Shown: positions 36,949-49,914, counted from the first letter of the stretch. The stretch is 64,000 nt of DNA from Acanthacorydalis orientalis (GCA_034766995.1 CM068316.1:12573500-12637499); one strand, 5' to 3'. Numbers and translations are program-made. The notes: generated from the letters alone by a model not told the origin.

Positions 36949-38538
36949 TATATCTATGTATATATTTTTGAGTATTTTCTGCTGCTCTTACTAAATATTT
37001 AATATAATACATTTTTTTAATATTCTTAGTATACTAATTTGATTGTTTTTCTGATATTTTTCTGTGTTTTTATATTTAGTGACTACATGTCAGTTTCCTT
37101 TTCCATCTGTTTCTTTCTTGTTACAATATGTTAGTTACAACTGTTTCAAACCATTTATTCTTCTTATCATGCCCGAAACTCCAGTTTATTTTCGTATTCA
37201 TTTTATACGTTCATGTATTCTTGTTATTTCTAACGTATATCTTTCAAATCGTTTCTGTGTTATTTGAGCCATTGCATTATTTTGGTATGTAGGATTTGTT
37301 TCATTTCCATGGATAATAAATTGTTTACTAATAATGTATTATTTATTATTATATTATTGATAATAATAGATAAAATACATTGTTATAATATGTGTCTAAA
37401 ATTGAAATTTGTATTTAAATGTTCAAGCGTTTCATTTTTATAAACACTTTCTCCTTTTTTATATCCCGGTATATTTTTCATAGTGATAAATCATCGCATC
37501 TTACATGAATGGACCTCATAACTTTCTCATTGCATTTGAAACTCTTTATTATAATTGTGATTATAACTTCCCTAAGTGCTCATAATTGTGTCGTATGAAG
37601 TCACTGATTTATTTTTCATTCAGGATTTGTGATTCCTTTTCGTAGGTATGAATAGATAAAATGCATTTATTGAATATATATTTATCTTTTTTGAAAGCGA
37701 ACTCTTCGATTGAAACGTATAGACGTTTCATTCAAATATATTTTATCCCCTTTTTTATTATACTGATATATTTCTCAATGAATAATCGAACTTTGGTAAT
37801 AACTTATTATCGAAGCTTTGTATGAACTGATTTATTACTAATAAGTGTGTTCAAATTAGTATAATTCGTAACTTTTTCATTTCTGTTCTCTTTACTTAAA
37901 CCTTCTTACAAATAAAATCGTTGATCGTTATTTTCGTTTTTTTATGGCTGTTAAGTCATTATTTTGCGAAGAAACGAGAAGTTCTAAATGATTTCTTGAC
38001 GTAGTTATTAACCTGCAGTTTATTAAAAAAAGAACGTGTTGTTTGTATTTTAAAACACATTTTTTTAAAAATAATATATATGTTTCTTGTTTTATATTTT
38101 TATTGGCATTCATTTAGAAAAATATGAAGTAAAATACATTTGAGAATTGTAACACCATTTCTTATTATATAATATTATTTTTTTTTGTATTAATATATTA
38201 GAATAAAAGAAAAACACTATAGTGTTAACTAATAATAATGTAACAAAAATGTAACACAAAAACATTATCTTTTGATATCAGTGCCAATTCTCACGAACGC
38301 TACAGATTTATACATGGTGGGCAGTATCTGAATATGACGGTGTCGGTTTAAAAAAAAACCGTTAAATGTATAGATATGTTTTAAGTTGGCATTAGAAACA
38401 AAACAATTCAATTGATAAAAGTTTCCATTCCTGAATTATCAATATTTAATACAAAAAAAACAAATTTCAAAACAATGAATTTCTCCTAGAAAGGTCAATA
38501 AGTAATCAATAATAAATCATCTTACATTATTTATTATG

Positions 38539-38540
<2 letters not shown>

Positions 38541-38577
<37 letters not shown>

Positions 38578-38578
38578 A
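38541..38578. repeat. (TA)n microsatellite
   Basis: TA run with a GTATATAAATAAATATATAT tail. Confidence 0.9.
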
Positions 38579-38949
38579 ATAAATATATATACATTATACA
38601 CAACTATATATGTTTTTTTTATAAAAAAAAACATTTTTTCATTTAAAATTGAACAAGTTTTGTTAATCATACGTACATAAAGTATAACAGTAATGATTAA
38701 TAATTGATATAACATGTAATAACACGTCAGAAGAATTTAATATAATATATATACTGTTTATATATTCGATCAGATAAAATGTATAAGAATGATACAGAAG
38801 ACGTCATTTTCTCACGAAAATATTTAACGTTTATCTATTTAATGAATTAAGTAAACATTTTACCGATTACATAATTATATAAACCTACGATTATTAAGTA
38901 AACTTATTTAATTTTCCACTTTCACAAATACGCATACATAATAACATGT

Positions 38950-38950
38950 T

Positions 38951-39039
<89 letters not shown>

Positions 39040-39040
39040 A
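38950..39040. repeat. Compound TA/GTAT/TG microsatellite
   Basis: TA runs interrupted by TGTA and TGTATGTG, ending in eight TG units. Confidence 0.95.
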
Positions 39041-39907
39041 AAAAAATTATTACTTTAAATTCTAAATATATTAACCATTCTTATTTAATAAAAATAATCA
39101 AGTATCAATTAATATTTAGCTAAGCGAAAAACTTTATTGCACTGCCCTTTTTAGATTGTATTTATAATTCTTGAGCGATGGGCATTCTTGAAGAAAATCT
39201 GTTTTTATTTTGTATCATAAAAAATCACAGTTTGTTAAATTATTTTGTAGAATGAATTATTAATAATATAGAATGGTCATCAAATATAAAGCTGTATATG
39301 ATGCAGAGTTCAGAATGAAAATTTGCTCTTTTCCATCAATTTGATTTAAATAATACCAAACAGTTAATCTTATATTTTAAATTATTGTCTAATGAAAAGC
39401 GTTTGAACCATAGAAAAAGTGTATTGTCGTATATTGGATAGAATATTTTTTTCAAAGAATTATTTAGTATCCATTCCTTGTTAAATATTTTTGTATCTAA
39501 GTTTATAATAATATTCCACATATTTTTTATTTTGACTGATAAGTAAAACGCATTTCAAACATATTTTATACATTATTTACATATTTTATAATTTAAACGC
39601 CATAGTATTTGTTAATTTGTGTAAAAATTTGAACATTTCGTAAAAAATACTTACATGTGGTAAATTTTTGATAATTTTTTAAATGGTTTTGATACGCAAT
39701 GCAAGTGATAATTGCAGTAAAGGTTATGTAAATTTGATAAAAACATTTTATAACAGTTTTATATGTTTTATGAATTACAATCAATTTTATGATATGTAAA
39801 TTAAATTTCCTTGAAAATTTTACGTTGAATATTATTAAGTATTAATTTAAATTGAATGATGTTTTAAACAAATTTATCGATTTTATTAATATTAACTCTT
39901 AAATACG

Positions 39908-39940
39908 ATGTGTATGTATGTATGTATGTATGTATGTATG

Positions 39941-39966
<26 letters not shown>
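39908..39966. repeat. (GTAT)n(TA)n microsatellite
   Basis: About eight GTAT units passing into a TA run. Confidence 0.95.
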
Positions 39967-39978
<12 letters not shown>

Positions 39979-40155
39979 CTGTGGGTGTAAATGTTTGTTT
40001 TCATATGTATTGTACGGTATATAATATTTAATATCAATCGACATGTGTCCATAATGTATCTAGGGTATACAATAATCGAAAATTTACATTACTCCACTGC
40101 ACGCAAACACAGGCTTTCATTGTTTACTTTGTAAATGTAATTAATTTTGTTCCAG

Positions 40156-40216
40156 ATCGTCTCTGCTGACCTTGCTCACAAATTTGTGTTTGCAATGCAG
40201 CCTACCAGCGAGAAAG
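40156..40216 (+). CDS. Candidate internal exon of an unidentified gene
   Basis: A 61-base block of about 48 percent G+C (29 of 61) stands out from surroundings near 22 percent. It is preceded by TAATTAATTTTGTTCCAG, a reasonable acceptor, and followed by AAAG/GTAAAC, a good donor. No canonical splice pair exists on the other strand. Two frames are open: IVSADLAHKFVFAMQPTSEK if the first base starts a codon, or SSLLTLLTNLCLQCSLPARK if it completes one. I do not recognise a family from either, and the phase is unknown. A second AG at 40199-40200 could give a shorter exon. If real, the gene has introns of tens of kilobases, because I see no other exon in the window. A conserved non-coding element is the alternative. 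Confidence 0.5.
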
Positions 40217-41137
40217 GTAAACAAATCGTATTCATTATGTTATTGCACTTTTGTCTTTGACGTACTATCATTAAATTCTTTTATTTATTATCTTGTAAAT
40301 GTTCAAACGAGATAAATACTCGTTTTTTTTATTCACAGTTTTCAGTTAATCGCAGTCGTGATTATCTATTTTGTTTAAACAGTTATGTTTCCATTTTCCA
40401 GATTAGTTACATAAAATTTTCATTAAATATTTTATATCGAATTCAGTGAATTGATACGTATCTTTTAATTAAATCTGATTCATTGATAATTTTGTATTGT
40501 TTTAGATAAAGTTATATCTATTCTTTTTAATATAACAATCCTTTACTGTCCAATCATACTGAAATGTGGTAATGTTTTGATTTTTTAATGTAACGTTTTT
40601 ATTATTTTTTTAATGCATTGAATAAAATACTATCAGTTCTGTTAAGTGTCTATTAGAAATACTTTTCTAATGCATTTATGTTGTTTGCATACATATCACT
40701 AATAATAAATATATCTGCTTTTACTAAATATATGATAAAACTGTTATCTTAATTGAATTTATTATAGCTCATTTAATTCAAACGCTGCTTGACCTTTTAT
40801 ATCGTTATAGGTACATTAAAATGTATTTGATGTACGTACATCACCAAACAATAAAAAAATGATTGTAATACGAAATCTATTATCATCACTTTTTCCATGA
40901 ATAAAAATTAGGTTATCAAATTTTCTCTCTAAATTTGTACACTTATGATTGATCATATAGATACTATATATAATTTATAAAATATAATTAGTTTTATTAA
41001 ATATAATGTGGGTTAATCAACGAAAACTGTGTAAGTAAAAAAAATAATATTCTACTATTAATGTTTTATATGAGACCGATTCATGGATTTAAATAATTGT
41101 TCTGTAAATTTTAAAAAATGTTTAATATTTCTATATA

Positions 41138-41147
41138 AATTATATAT

Positions 41148-41190
<43 letters not shown>
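41138..41190. repeat. (TA)n microsatellite
   Basis: TAAATTATATATA occurs twice and leads into a TA run. Confidence 0.9.
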
Positions 41191-41193
<3 letters not shown>

Positions 41194-41451
41194 TATAAAA
41201 ATAATTTTATAATTGATGGCAAATTGAAGTTATTAAATTGAAAACAATTCTTAAACTTCAGTGCTTGCTAAAATTCGTTTTCTTTTATTTTAAATAATTG
41301 ACATACTGAAAACTGAGAATAATTTATTTATTTATAAGGTAGAATAATTTTAATACATGCAAATAAATATAATTTTCAGCCTAATTACATTCCATGTAAT
41401 TTATATCATTTGTGGGAGGTTTAAAGCAAAATAAATAATTGTATATTACCG

Positions 41452-41463
41452 TGTATATATGTA

Positions 41464-41525
<62 letters not shown>

Positions 41526-41526
41526 A
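41452..41526. repeat. (TA)n microsatellite with GTATATAT units
   Basis: Three GTATATAT units, then a long TA run ending ACACACA. Confidence 0.95.
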
Positions 41527-41768
41527 CCGTATGCAAACAATATTTAATATAGAAAAAATTCTAATTCTATATTTAGAAACTATTTTCTAAAAAAAACAAG
41601 TTAGAAGTAATTTTATATTTTCATTAAAATTATTGCAAATTTTTTGTTGAAATTAGTAAGAGGTGTAAAATAAATGAAAACAAAATACATTTTTATGAAA
41701 TGTGATAAAAGCCTATTGGACACAGGTTAAATAAATAATGTACTATAAATTGCTATTTATTTTTTAAT

Positions 41769-42283
41769 AAAGGTGCGTAGATTTATTGAACATTTTTGGT
41801 TACATTTTTTTTGTGTAAAGGGAGAGAAAAATCATGTGTGATATGTGTGTCTCCCATTATTTTGTACAACTTGTCTCTATCTGTCCGGTAACTGATGAAT
41901 CTCTTGTCAAAATAAAAAATAGGGGATTTGAGTCGATGAAGTCTTAAAGCCTTTTCGGACTTCTTTCACTGTTTTAGGATTTTTTGCATGTTTTATGTGT
42001 CACGACACCTTCTCCCAAACCTGAAGAAATCATTCCCGTGGCTTCGTCAATATTTTTTTCAACTGAAATGTGAGAAGTATGCAATGTCTAATACTTGTCT
42101 AATACTTTTCGGACGCCATCGTGTTCGCTCCTATTCATAGGTTATGGTGTTTGCTTAAAATATATAGTATTTTTAAATGTTGAGGTTGGCACTTCAAAAT
42201 CCTAAACCGACGAGAAAATATTTAAATTCAAAACAGTTACAATTAATTCAATTTAAAGGCACCAAATTATTTTTTACACCTAA
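41769..42283 (-). mobile_element. Internally deleted mariner, family 2, copy 1
   Basis: The right terminus inverted is TTAGGTGTAAAAAATAATTT, then GGTGCC, and TA follows at 42284-42285. The left end is eroded but aligns (AAAGGTGCGTAGATTTATT). The 515 bp hold only the two ends of an antisense transposase gene. Layout and breakpoint match the copy at 50033-50564. Confidence 0.82.
41866..42119 (-). pseudogene. Mariner transposase fusion of N-terminal HTH to C-terminus, broken
   Basis: From ATG at 42119 the conserved start MASEK is followed by a small duplication (TATTAGACA twice) that brings in a stop. Next come the pieces RHCILLTFQLKK, DEATGMI and GVVTHKTCKK, which are first-HTH motifs of mariner transposases. 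After the QWKRFE-equivalent region the sequence jumps to a C-terminal DFIDS..., then IHQLPDR segment, the usual mariner end of I..L..RW. The reading frame is broken at the same 7-A run as in the other copy. The catalytic region is absent. Confidence 0.75.
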
Positions 42284-42741
42284 TATGAAATATGTAATTG
42301 TATAATAATAAACTAATATCTGCATTTATTTTTTAAATAATATTTTATTTAGGTATTAATTATTATTATTTTTTATATTTTTAGAACAATATTTATATTA
42401 ATATAATTAAAATATTGTTAATAGGTATTCCTTGTTATTTATTGATGTATAAAACAAGTTATAATAGCTGTCATCCAATTATGAAGTAATGAACCAGCTA
42501 TGTTTATTTTAGTAAGTAGATAGTCTTGTTATAATAAATATCCTTATTCGAGGAATATCTTGTTTTGTCATGAATATATAAAACAGATAGGGCCTCTGTG
42601 ACGTTTTAGTTTCTCACTAATGTGAAAATCTCAACCTCTTCCTCTCGTGACTCTCGTCCGTGTCTCTTGTTTATAGTAAATCAATATGTCATCTTAAGTT
42701 TGTAATATAGTACCTGTATTTCTATTCGCCCTTGTAATCCT

Positions 42742-42788
<47 letters not shown>

Positions 42789-44290
42789 CTTTTTTTTAAT
42801 TAATATTATAAAAGGGTTTATGTACATAATCTATGTAAATAATCTAATCAAAAAATAATTAAATATTAACATTTTATATTTTCGTAGATGTAATGTTTTT
42901 CTAAAAATCAAAAAAACATCAAAATCTTTTATTTCTTAATACAATTTTTTTTCGCAAATAAATGATTTCATCCTACAAATCACATATTTACTTCCCAAAT
43001 ATTTCTCAGAAATCAACCAAATTGAAATAAAACCAAAAATTTCTGAGTCAAGACAAACTCAAATGATCTTATAAATAAAGTCAGACTTGTTATTAAAAAT
43101 AGCGAAGTGTACAAATAAATTTCACTTTTAAGTTCTCCGAAAACTTTCCTAATGGAAAATAAATTTGGGAATAGGTCAGTGGAGAATGGATAATACTGAT
43201 AAAATTATACATTGAGGAATATTATTTTTCAAGTGACAATAATCTTCAAAGAGAACGGACATATTAGTATTGTCTAATTTATCGTTTTTTTTTAATTGAT
43301 TCGTAATTGATAAGTTGGATTCAAGTAATGCATTTTTTTCTAAGTGCGCATAGTGTATTTGTGCCAAATTTAATTATCGCTGACTTATCTTGCAGTCAAT
43401 ACTTGAAATAAAATTATAGCAAATATAGTAGGATCGATTTCAGAATTGAAGTTATTGCATTATTCATGAACCAGTCAATTGATAAATTGGGAAAACAAGT
43501 GTTTTAGAGGTTCTATGTATAACATTCACTATATATCATTGCTTCGTATTTGGTTTTACTGAGAGTTACATGGAGGCTTGAATATAAATCATTACTGAGA
43601 AACGTTTATTTTTCAGAATGGGTTTATATTAGTTTAATGAATTATTAAGAAATGTACGTCAGTTTTTTTTAAATTCGGTATAAAAAAGTAAATAACATTT
43701 TACTTGAAAATAACAAATAAAATGTATGTAAATAAATGCATACATTTATCAGGCATACAGCGCACACGAGAAAACTGTTGAAATTCACTTTTTGTACGAA
43801 TTCAGTTTGCTGAAATTCAATCACGAACATATTTACATTTTTATAAAAGACAATGAAGATTAAATTGTATTCTGTTTTGAAATAATGCAAATGTGATAGT
43901 ATTTTTAATATGCGTTTAAAATCCAATTTATTTAGTTATTTAAATAATAAACTTGTCAGATACTAAATTATTATATTTACTAATTTTTTTTTTATGAAAA
44001 CAGTTCCGTTAAGTGAAAACATGTTTCGATTAACAAGAATTTATTATTTTTTAAAAGTAGTTCTATCAATCAATGGTATAGATTATTTTAGAACGGAATA
44101 CTTTTTATAAATAGAAAATGTCCATCAATACTTGTTTACCTATCTTTGCATTTTATTTGGTGAACAATAACAAATATCGATTTTATATATGTTACGTATT
44201 TGTGTTCAGTTGAATATTACCCAGTTCGTTGTGTAGATAAAACATAATATATACAATTTAATTGTTTGATCTGTTTCACCTGGTGGAAAG
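42284..44290. other. AT-rich sequence with one TA tract, no gene seen
   Basis: A more varied stretch at 42590-42670 (CTCTTCCTCTCGTGACTCTC) has no exon structure. A - strand 85-codon frame at 43669-43926 is within chance length. Confidence 0.6.
42743..42787. repeat. (TA)n microsatellite
   Basis: About 22 TA units. Confidence 0.95.
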
Positions 44291-44413
44291 ATGAAGTTCA
44301 TGTATTCATGCATTTACGTATTCATGGCGGCGTGTGTGTACATTTCAGCACAATATGAAATATTAACTGAATATATAAAAATATGTGTTTGTTGTGTCTA
44401 TCAAAAGCCTTGA
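44291..44413 (+). CDS. Speculative small secreted peptide ORF (40 aa)
   Basis: ATG in an acceptable context (GAAAG before it, A at -3) opens MKFMYSCIYVFMAACVYISA, then QYEILTEYIKICVCCVYQKP and stop. The first 20 residues have a Lys, a hydrophobic stretch and small residues before a plausible A/Q cleavage, as in a signal peptide. The remaining 20 carry a CVCC cluster. Local G+C is slightly raised (CATGGCGGCGTGTGTGTAC). Frames of 40 codons are common by chance, and no polyadenylation or promoter evidence is strong. It might instead be the first exon of a longer gene. Confidence 0.2.
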   Translation: MKFMYSCIYVFMAACVYISAQYEILTEYIKICVCCVYQKP

Positions 44414-46103
44414 CCATGTTTATGTTTGAAATTTAAATGATTTAAAACTTGTCGCTTAAACTTTTTTTGTTACAGTAACAATTTTTAATCTTTATTGTAT
44501 ATTTTTCAAAATATAAAGATACCTTTTTAAGAATGTATTTATGTAATTACATGAAATATAAAAACAATTCCACGTCAAAAAGATATTGTTTTGTGAATAC
44601 GAATTTCTACGTAGTTTTTCTTTTTCATAAGATTAAATTAACAATCACCTTAATTTGAGTAATTAATATAATATTACCTTAATTTTTTGAATAATACTAA
44701 ATCCTATGAATTCTATTTATTCAAAAAATAACCGCTCTTTCGATTGGCACATTTTTATAATACCAAATTTTACAAAATTCTTTTATTGTTTATAAATTTG
44801 ACTTTTTTTAAGTTCTTAGTTTAGTTTACTCTCTTCTTCGAATTTATTTCACTATTGTCATCTACCATGATATGACTTACATTGTACATTTTTGCATAAT
44901 TTTCTTTGAAAACCATTGATTTAATAAAAATATAAGTTTAATTCGTTTGTTATCTGATTATGACATGGAGTACAAAAACATTTAATAGCAGTATCAGTCA
45001 TTCGTGCATGTAATGCAAATTGATTGTATTGTGAAATGATATCCGGCCTTAACTATTTATCTACAGTCAGATTATCATCTGGCATGTGTTTTTTTAAAAT
45101 TTTATCGGTAAGGTGCCAAATATCTCTTACTTTTATTAAACAATTTCGGAATCTATGCATAGATTGGACTGATAATCAAAATACAAATGTCAAGGTTGTG
45201 GAACAAATCTATTTTTCGATATGTATTCATGAAAAACTCTATTGTCAAACTGTGGATCTTAACATATTAAACACAGTTATTCTTTCCTTTTGTATTTCAA
45301 GATCGAGTAACAATTTTATAAACTGAATTTATTGGTTTTCATTGCAAGTTAGAGCTGTGACTTGCTTAAACGTTTGTATATTTCACAATACACTTTACAG
45401 TTTTATTATGAAAAAATAATGAAAAACTTTTTTATGAGAATTTTTCATATTTTTCAAAAAATATCACTTTCTTGATGTCAACTAAATAACTTATTTTAAA
45501 TATTTCCTGTGTATTCTGTGATGTGACTGTCACATTGTAAGAATTAATGTTAGTTTGTTATATATCGATGCCAGGAAAGAATTGTATTTTCAAATACTAA
45601 ATATATTCTTCTTTATGGACAATAAAAATAAACAATAGAATACATAATGACGTCCTTATAAAATAAATTTATTTGTCAACAATTTAACTCTTTAAAATTG
45701 GAATGCAACTCACAAGACAATGTGGTAGCATTAAGGTTAAATTCAATAATAGTGAATTTTTATTTTTTTCCAATACGTCTACTGTTATCACATTTCTTTA
45801 TTCGCATGAAATACAATTTTTATCCACCTGAAAATAAAATATTCGTCAAAATATCAAAATAAAAAGACTATTTATATTCTTTATTGTGTAGCCATTGAAA
45901 AATGTCAAAATACTCTATTTTCCAGTAGATTTTGTTCAATTAATAACCAATTTTATGTGTTGTACATGACATAAATCATAGTTTTTATATTTAGTTAGTA
46001 TCTTAAAGTTTATTACTTACATTTTATACGAAAATTCAATATTTCCTTCTCTACAGTTTCTTGTATTTTCCATCTAATTATATTTGATATTTTTTTATCC
46101 ATT

Positions 46104-46108
<5 letters not shown>
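44414..46108. other. AT-rich non-coding sequence, no supported gene
   Basis: A 100-codon + frame at 45024-45326 (containing LCIDWTDNQNTNVKVVEQIY) shows no motif I recognise. It is at the length expected about once by chance. Confidence 0.55.

Positions 46109-46183
<75 letters not shown>
46109..46183. repeat. (TA)n microsatellite
   Basis: About 37 uninterrupted TA units, one of the longest pure runs here. Confidence 0.95.
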
Positions 46184-46186
<3 letters not shown>

Positions 46187-46613
46187 CGGCTTTAGTAAGT
46201 AAAATTTATGTAGATTTTGGTTCATAGAATTTCCATATAGATTCCATCTAAGTAATATGTTTATAACGAGCTTATTTCACGTGTCTACGAAGTAAATTTA
46301 ATCCTTTGACAGAACTTTATTCTTTACTTGTCAGTAAATTACATTTAGGTAGTAGACAACTGTTCTGCGTATCATCAAATAAAAAATATCGATAGTTTAT
46401 ATTATTATTATTTTAATTAGTTATGTGATAATTAAAGCATGAAATATGTCTCTGTTAAATAAAGTGATTATATTGTTTGTAGTAATAAATGTACGCATGC
46501 TTTACTTAAATTTTGTATTTATTTGTGATTAAACATATATATTCTTTTTAACGTAACTTCTCAATATTATATTATTGGAATTTATAAAGAAAAAAATATC
46601 ACATTACATTCCT

Positions 46614-46876
46614 GATACTATGGCTAAATTCACGTTCACAAATGAATCGATTTGTCATTTCATAAACTAAAGAACATTTTCAATCAAAAATGATATATAA
46701 TTATTTATTGGACATTTTTGATTGTTACTTATGCGCATTTCGATCATTTTTAAAGCTTCAAGGTATAGGAAAATCTGATACTTCTTTATCTTCATATAGT
46801 AATGATTTTTTGAACAGGGCATTAGTTGTGGTTTGTGACGGAAAAATTATTCATTTGTGGAAAAAGATAATATCTT
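46614..46876. repeat. FB fold-back element, copy 4
   Basis: Left arm: GATACTATGGCTAAATTCAC, GTTCACAAATGAATCGATTT, CATTTCATAAACTAAAG. Right arm: TTGTGGTTTGTGACGGAAAA, ATTATTCATTTGTGG. The interior has ATGCGCATTTCGATC, as in the copies at 55296 and 62780. A 62-codon frame (46690-46878) is just this element read through. Confidence 0.75.
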
Positions 46877-46976
46877 GATGAAAGATGGAATTAATCTATC
46901 ACTGTTATAATGCATAATGCTTACAGTAAGGAAGTATGTTTTTTCATGCTCTCAATTGAAAAATTTCTCTCTCTAT

Positions 46977-46979
46977 TTA

Positions 46980-47064
<85 letters not shown>
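46977..47064. repeat. Compound (TA)n(TG)n(TA)n microsatellite
   Basis: Two TA runs flank TTATATGTGTGTG. Confidence 0.95.
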
Positions 47065-47066
<2 letters not shown>

Positions 47067-48373
47067 AGTAATAAAATAGTAAAATTTATTAATTATCAAC
47101 TTTTACTCATAGTAAATTATAGATATTATTTTACTTTTCATTAGTTTGATTCTGAATAAATTGGGAATATTTTCTTACAAAAAATGCAATTTAAAAATAT
47201 AAATGTGTACAAATTCAGAAATAGCATAGATTGGCTGTTCTTTTACAAGATTGTCACATTCAGTGATATGTTACGTCAGCTGAAAAAAGCCATTTTATAT
47301 CAATTTTTCTTACTGTAGTGTATGTATATATATATATACATAGAGGGGTGGGAAAGTTATTTTTCTATAAAGTTTCCATACATTATATATTTTTACTCTG
47401 TTTTTTGAGCTTTTCCATTTTTCCTACCTATCCGCCGATTACTGTCAATTGATTCTTTTATTTCGTCGAGCATATTGTTTCGATTAAAATTTTAAACTAT
47501 TTACTCAAAATATATTTCTAAATTATTTCTGTTTTCGTATATATTATAATATTCTCTAATTTTTTTTAATAATATCTCCATAATCACTGTTTTTTTATAA
47601 AAATTCTCAAATTATTTTATCACTCAAGAACTAATGTTTTACTTGGGTAACAGCCGATTGGATATATTGATTGAAACATTTATATTTTGAGAGTAGAAGA
47701 TTTGATTTAAATATCGAATCGTTTCGTGCAAATTATAAACTATCCTATTTTTATTCTCTTGTTACTAATTTGTTTACAAATTTCGTTTGTATTACTTTCG
47801 ATTAAATACTATTATGATTTTGTTATATTTTCCAAAAAATCTCTGTTTGTTAAATAAATTCCTTATTTTGTACTTGGTTAGTATATTTACAAAACGCATA
47901 CACAGTTATAAAAATATTCGTTCGCGTTTCCTGATATTTCATTAGTAACTGAAAGGTACACCGTTGTTAATCAGTTTGAAAAATTCTTAGAAGTTGTAGT
48001 TAGAAAAGATAATATGTCTTCCAGAATGTCAATCGAAATGATCAGAAATTGAAATTATCGTTGATTCTAACTATTGCGATTGCACTGTATGTATTTCAGT
48101 ACATTAAAAGAACTAAAGGAACTTGTGTAATTTAAATAGTATTTATTCTCAGTACAATATTCTTTTTTGTTTATTAAATTATTTGCATTAATTTGGTATA
48201 TAAACGTTCAATTATAACGTTTTAACCTTGTTCGACTTAAAATTGTTCTAATAATTATATAACATTAATTATTCTGACGACATAATAAACTATTACCTTA
48301 AATTTATTTTCTTTAACTTTTTTTCTTAATATATATTAACTTTAATATATATTAGTCTTTCTCTCTCACACAC

Positions 48374-48434
<61 letters not shown>

Positions 48435-49249
48435 TCTAATAATTAGTTTCCACTTATTTTCCTGTATTTGAATTAATCTGAATTAAAAGATATTTATTTC
48501 TAGTCCATTAAAGTAGTTATAATTGTCGGTGTGGCCTCATGAATATTTGCGTGTCTGCTTTAATAGTTAAATTGTATGTTGTATATTAAATAACATTATG
48601 GTTATATGTTATATATATATTTGCACACTTGTTGTTATACTAATTGAATTGTAATATATAATATTTACTTACAAAAGTGATGTATTAATAAATTTGGTAT
48701 TCAGATTTTTTTTAAAGTGAAGAAAAATATAACTATTGTTTTAAATTTTAAATATTATTTAAACATGTTATATCGGTTACTATGGTTATATTATTTAAAT
48801 TTATACACGTTTAGTTTATATTCCAGAGATAGTTAATAGTTGTTTATTGTTTTTTTTTTATTTAATCAGTAATTTTAACCGAATGAAAACAATAAGAAAT
48901 AAATATATAAATAATGATAATAATACAAAACGGAGAATTATGAAGTTAGGGATAAGAAACTGCCAAATACTAATTTGTATTACCCACTCAAAAGTTTAAA
49001 TAAATCCACAATAAAAAAATGTGATTCAATTTTTAAGAGCTTTCTTGGATCGTCATTTTAATCTCTGAAATGAATATAATTCTTAAATATCAATTACTAT
49101 ATCAAAATATATAATAGTTTTGACATTTTAAAAAAGAGTAATAGGGAAAAGTTTAATCTCGTGCATAAAAAAACAATACTTCGTATACTTGCGTTTAAAA
49201 ACATAATATTTTAGGTTTATTTGATTTTTGTGGTCAAGTGATACTACAG
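47065..49249. other. AT-rich non-coding sequence, no gene seen
   Basis: One long TA tract and nothing else recognised. Confidence 0.6.
48373..48432. repeat. (TA)n microsatellite
   Basis: TA run with one TACA interruption, preceded by CTCTCTCACACAC. Confidence 0.95.
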
Positions 49250-49356
49250 TACTTTTAATTCACTATTTTTAATTACACTACTTTTAATTCACTCGTTTTG
49301 TTTTTATGGGAGCAGAGATTCATTCATTTGTTTTTATGATAGCACAGATTCATGAA
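49250..49356. repeat. Two adjoining tandem duplications
   Basis: TACTTTTAATTCACT occurs twice (29-bp period). Then TTTGTTTTTATG..AGCA.AGATTCAT occurs twice (30-bp period). Both are imperfect. Confidence 0.85.
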
Positions 49357-49559
49357 GTCCATTTATTTGATATTAATAATTCAAAATTGTATCATTTTCT
49401 TCTTATAGATGTATTTCAAATTTGCAAAATGGAAATTAAATTTAATATTTTATGTACAACCACAAACATTTAAATGTTTAAATCGAATACGTACATGTTT
49501 ATAAAAGTTTTTAGATTTTTTCATTATGAAAATCCATGCAAACCTATACAACGAATCAG

Positions 49560-49645
49560 TAACATTCAAAAATCTATTCTTTCCTCATCTCACAAACTAC
49601 AAACATTTTTTTCTGAACAAAAAGTATAATAAATCATTATTGGCT
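49560..49645. repeat. FB element fragment, left arm
   Basis: TCTATTCTTTCCTCATCTCA, CAAACTACAAACATTTTTTT, CTGAACAAAAAGTATAATAA match the FB arm. Confidence 0.55.
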
Positions 49646-49675
49646 TACAAAATACATTAGAAATAATATAAGTAA

Positions 49676-49845
49676 TCTCGACTGTAGCGAAGTTTCGATT
49701 GTATGGGCCTAAATCAGATATACTGTTTGATTTCTATTTAATTTTATTGCAAAACTTCGGTTACAGCAACGAATTTTTGATCATAGAGATATATTTTAAT
49801 TTTTTCGTTATGAGGAAAATTCGATTATAACTGTTAAAAAAGATA
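49676..49845. mobile_element. Possible pogo-like non-autonomous remnant
   Basis: AATCTCGACTGTAGCGAAGT, then TTCGATTGTATGGGCC, at the left faces AATTCGATTATAACTGTT at the right. Internal words are CTTCGGTTACAGCAACGAAT and GATCATAGAGAT. The alternating TCG.TTATA.CGAA plan resembles short pogo-type elements. The ends are eroded. Confidence 0.35.
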
Positions 49846-49914
49846 TGTTCTGAAAGAAATTGAGTTAGAATTAAAAAAAATATTTTTTTGTAAGACTAAC
49901 GTAAAATAGAATTT

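Larger units (their letters stand above)
36384..40155. other. AT-rich sequence with microsatellites, no gene seen
   Basis: Four microsatellites are listed separately. A block at 38280-38350 (GATATCAGTGCCAATTCTCA) resembles part of the FB interior but is not convincing. No ORF is supported. Confidence 0.6.
40217..41768. other. AT-rich sequence, putative intron, no other exon seen
   Basis: It would be intron if the preceding exon is real. It contains two long TA tracts and no coding signal. Confidence 0.55.

Noticed and set aside
45024..45326. 100-codon + ORF
   Set aside because: Same chance argument. There is no recognisable motif, splice structure or neighbouring coding sequence.
46690..46878. 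62-codon + ORF (MIYNYLLDIFDCYLC...)
   Set aside because: Lies wholly inside an FB fold-back element. Other FB copies are not open in this frame.
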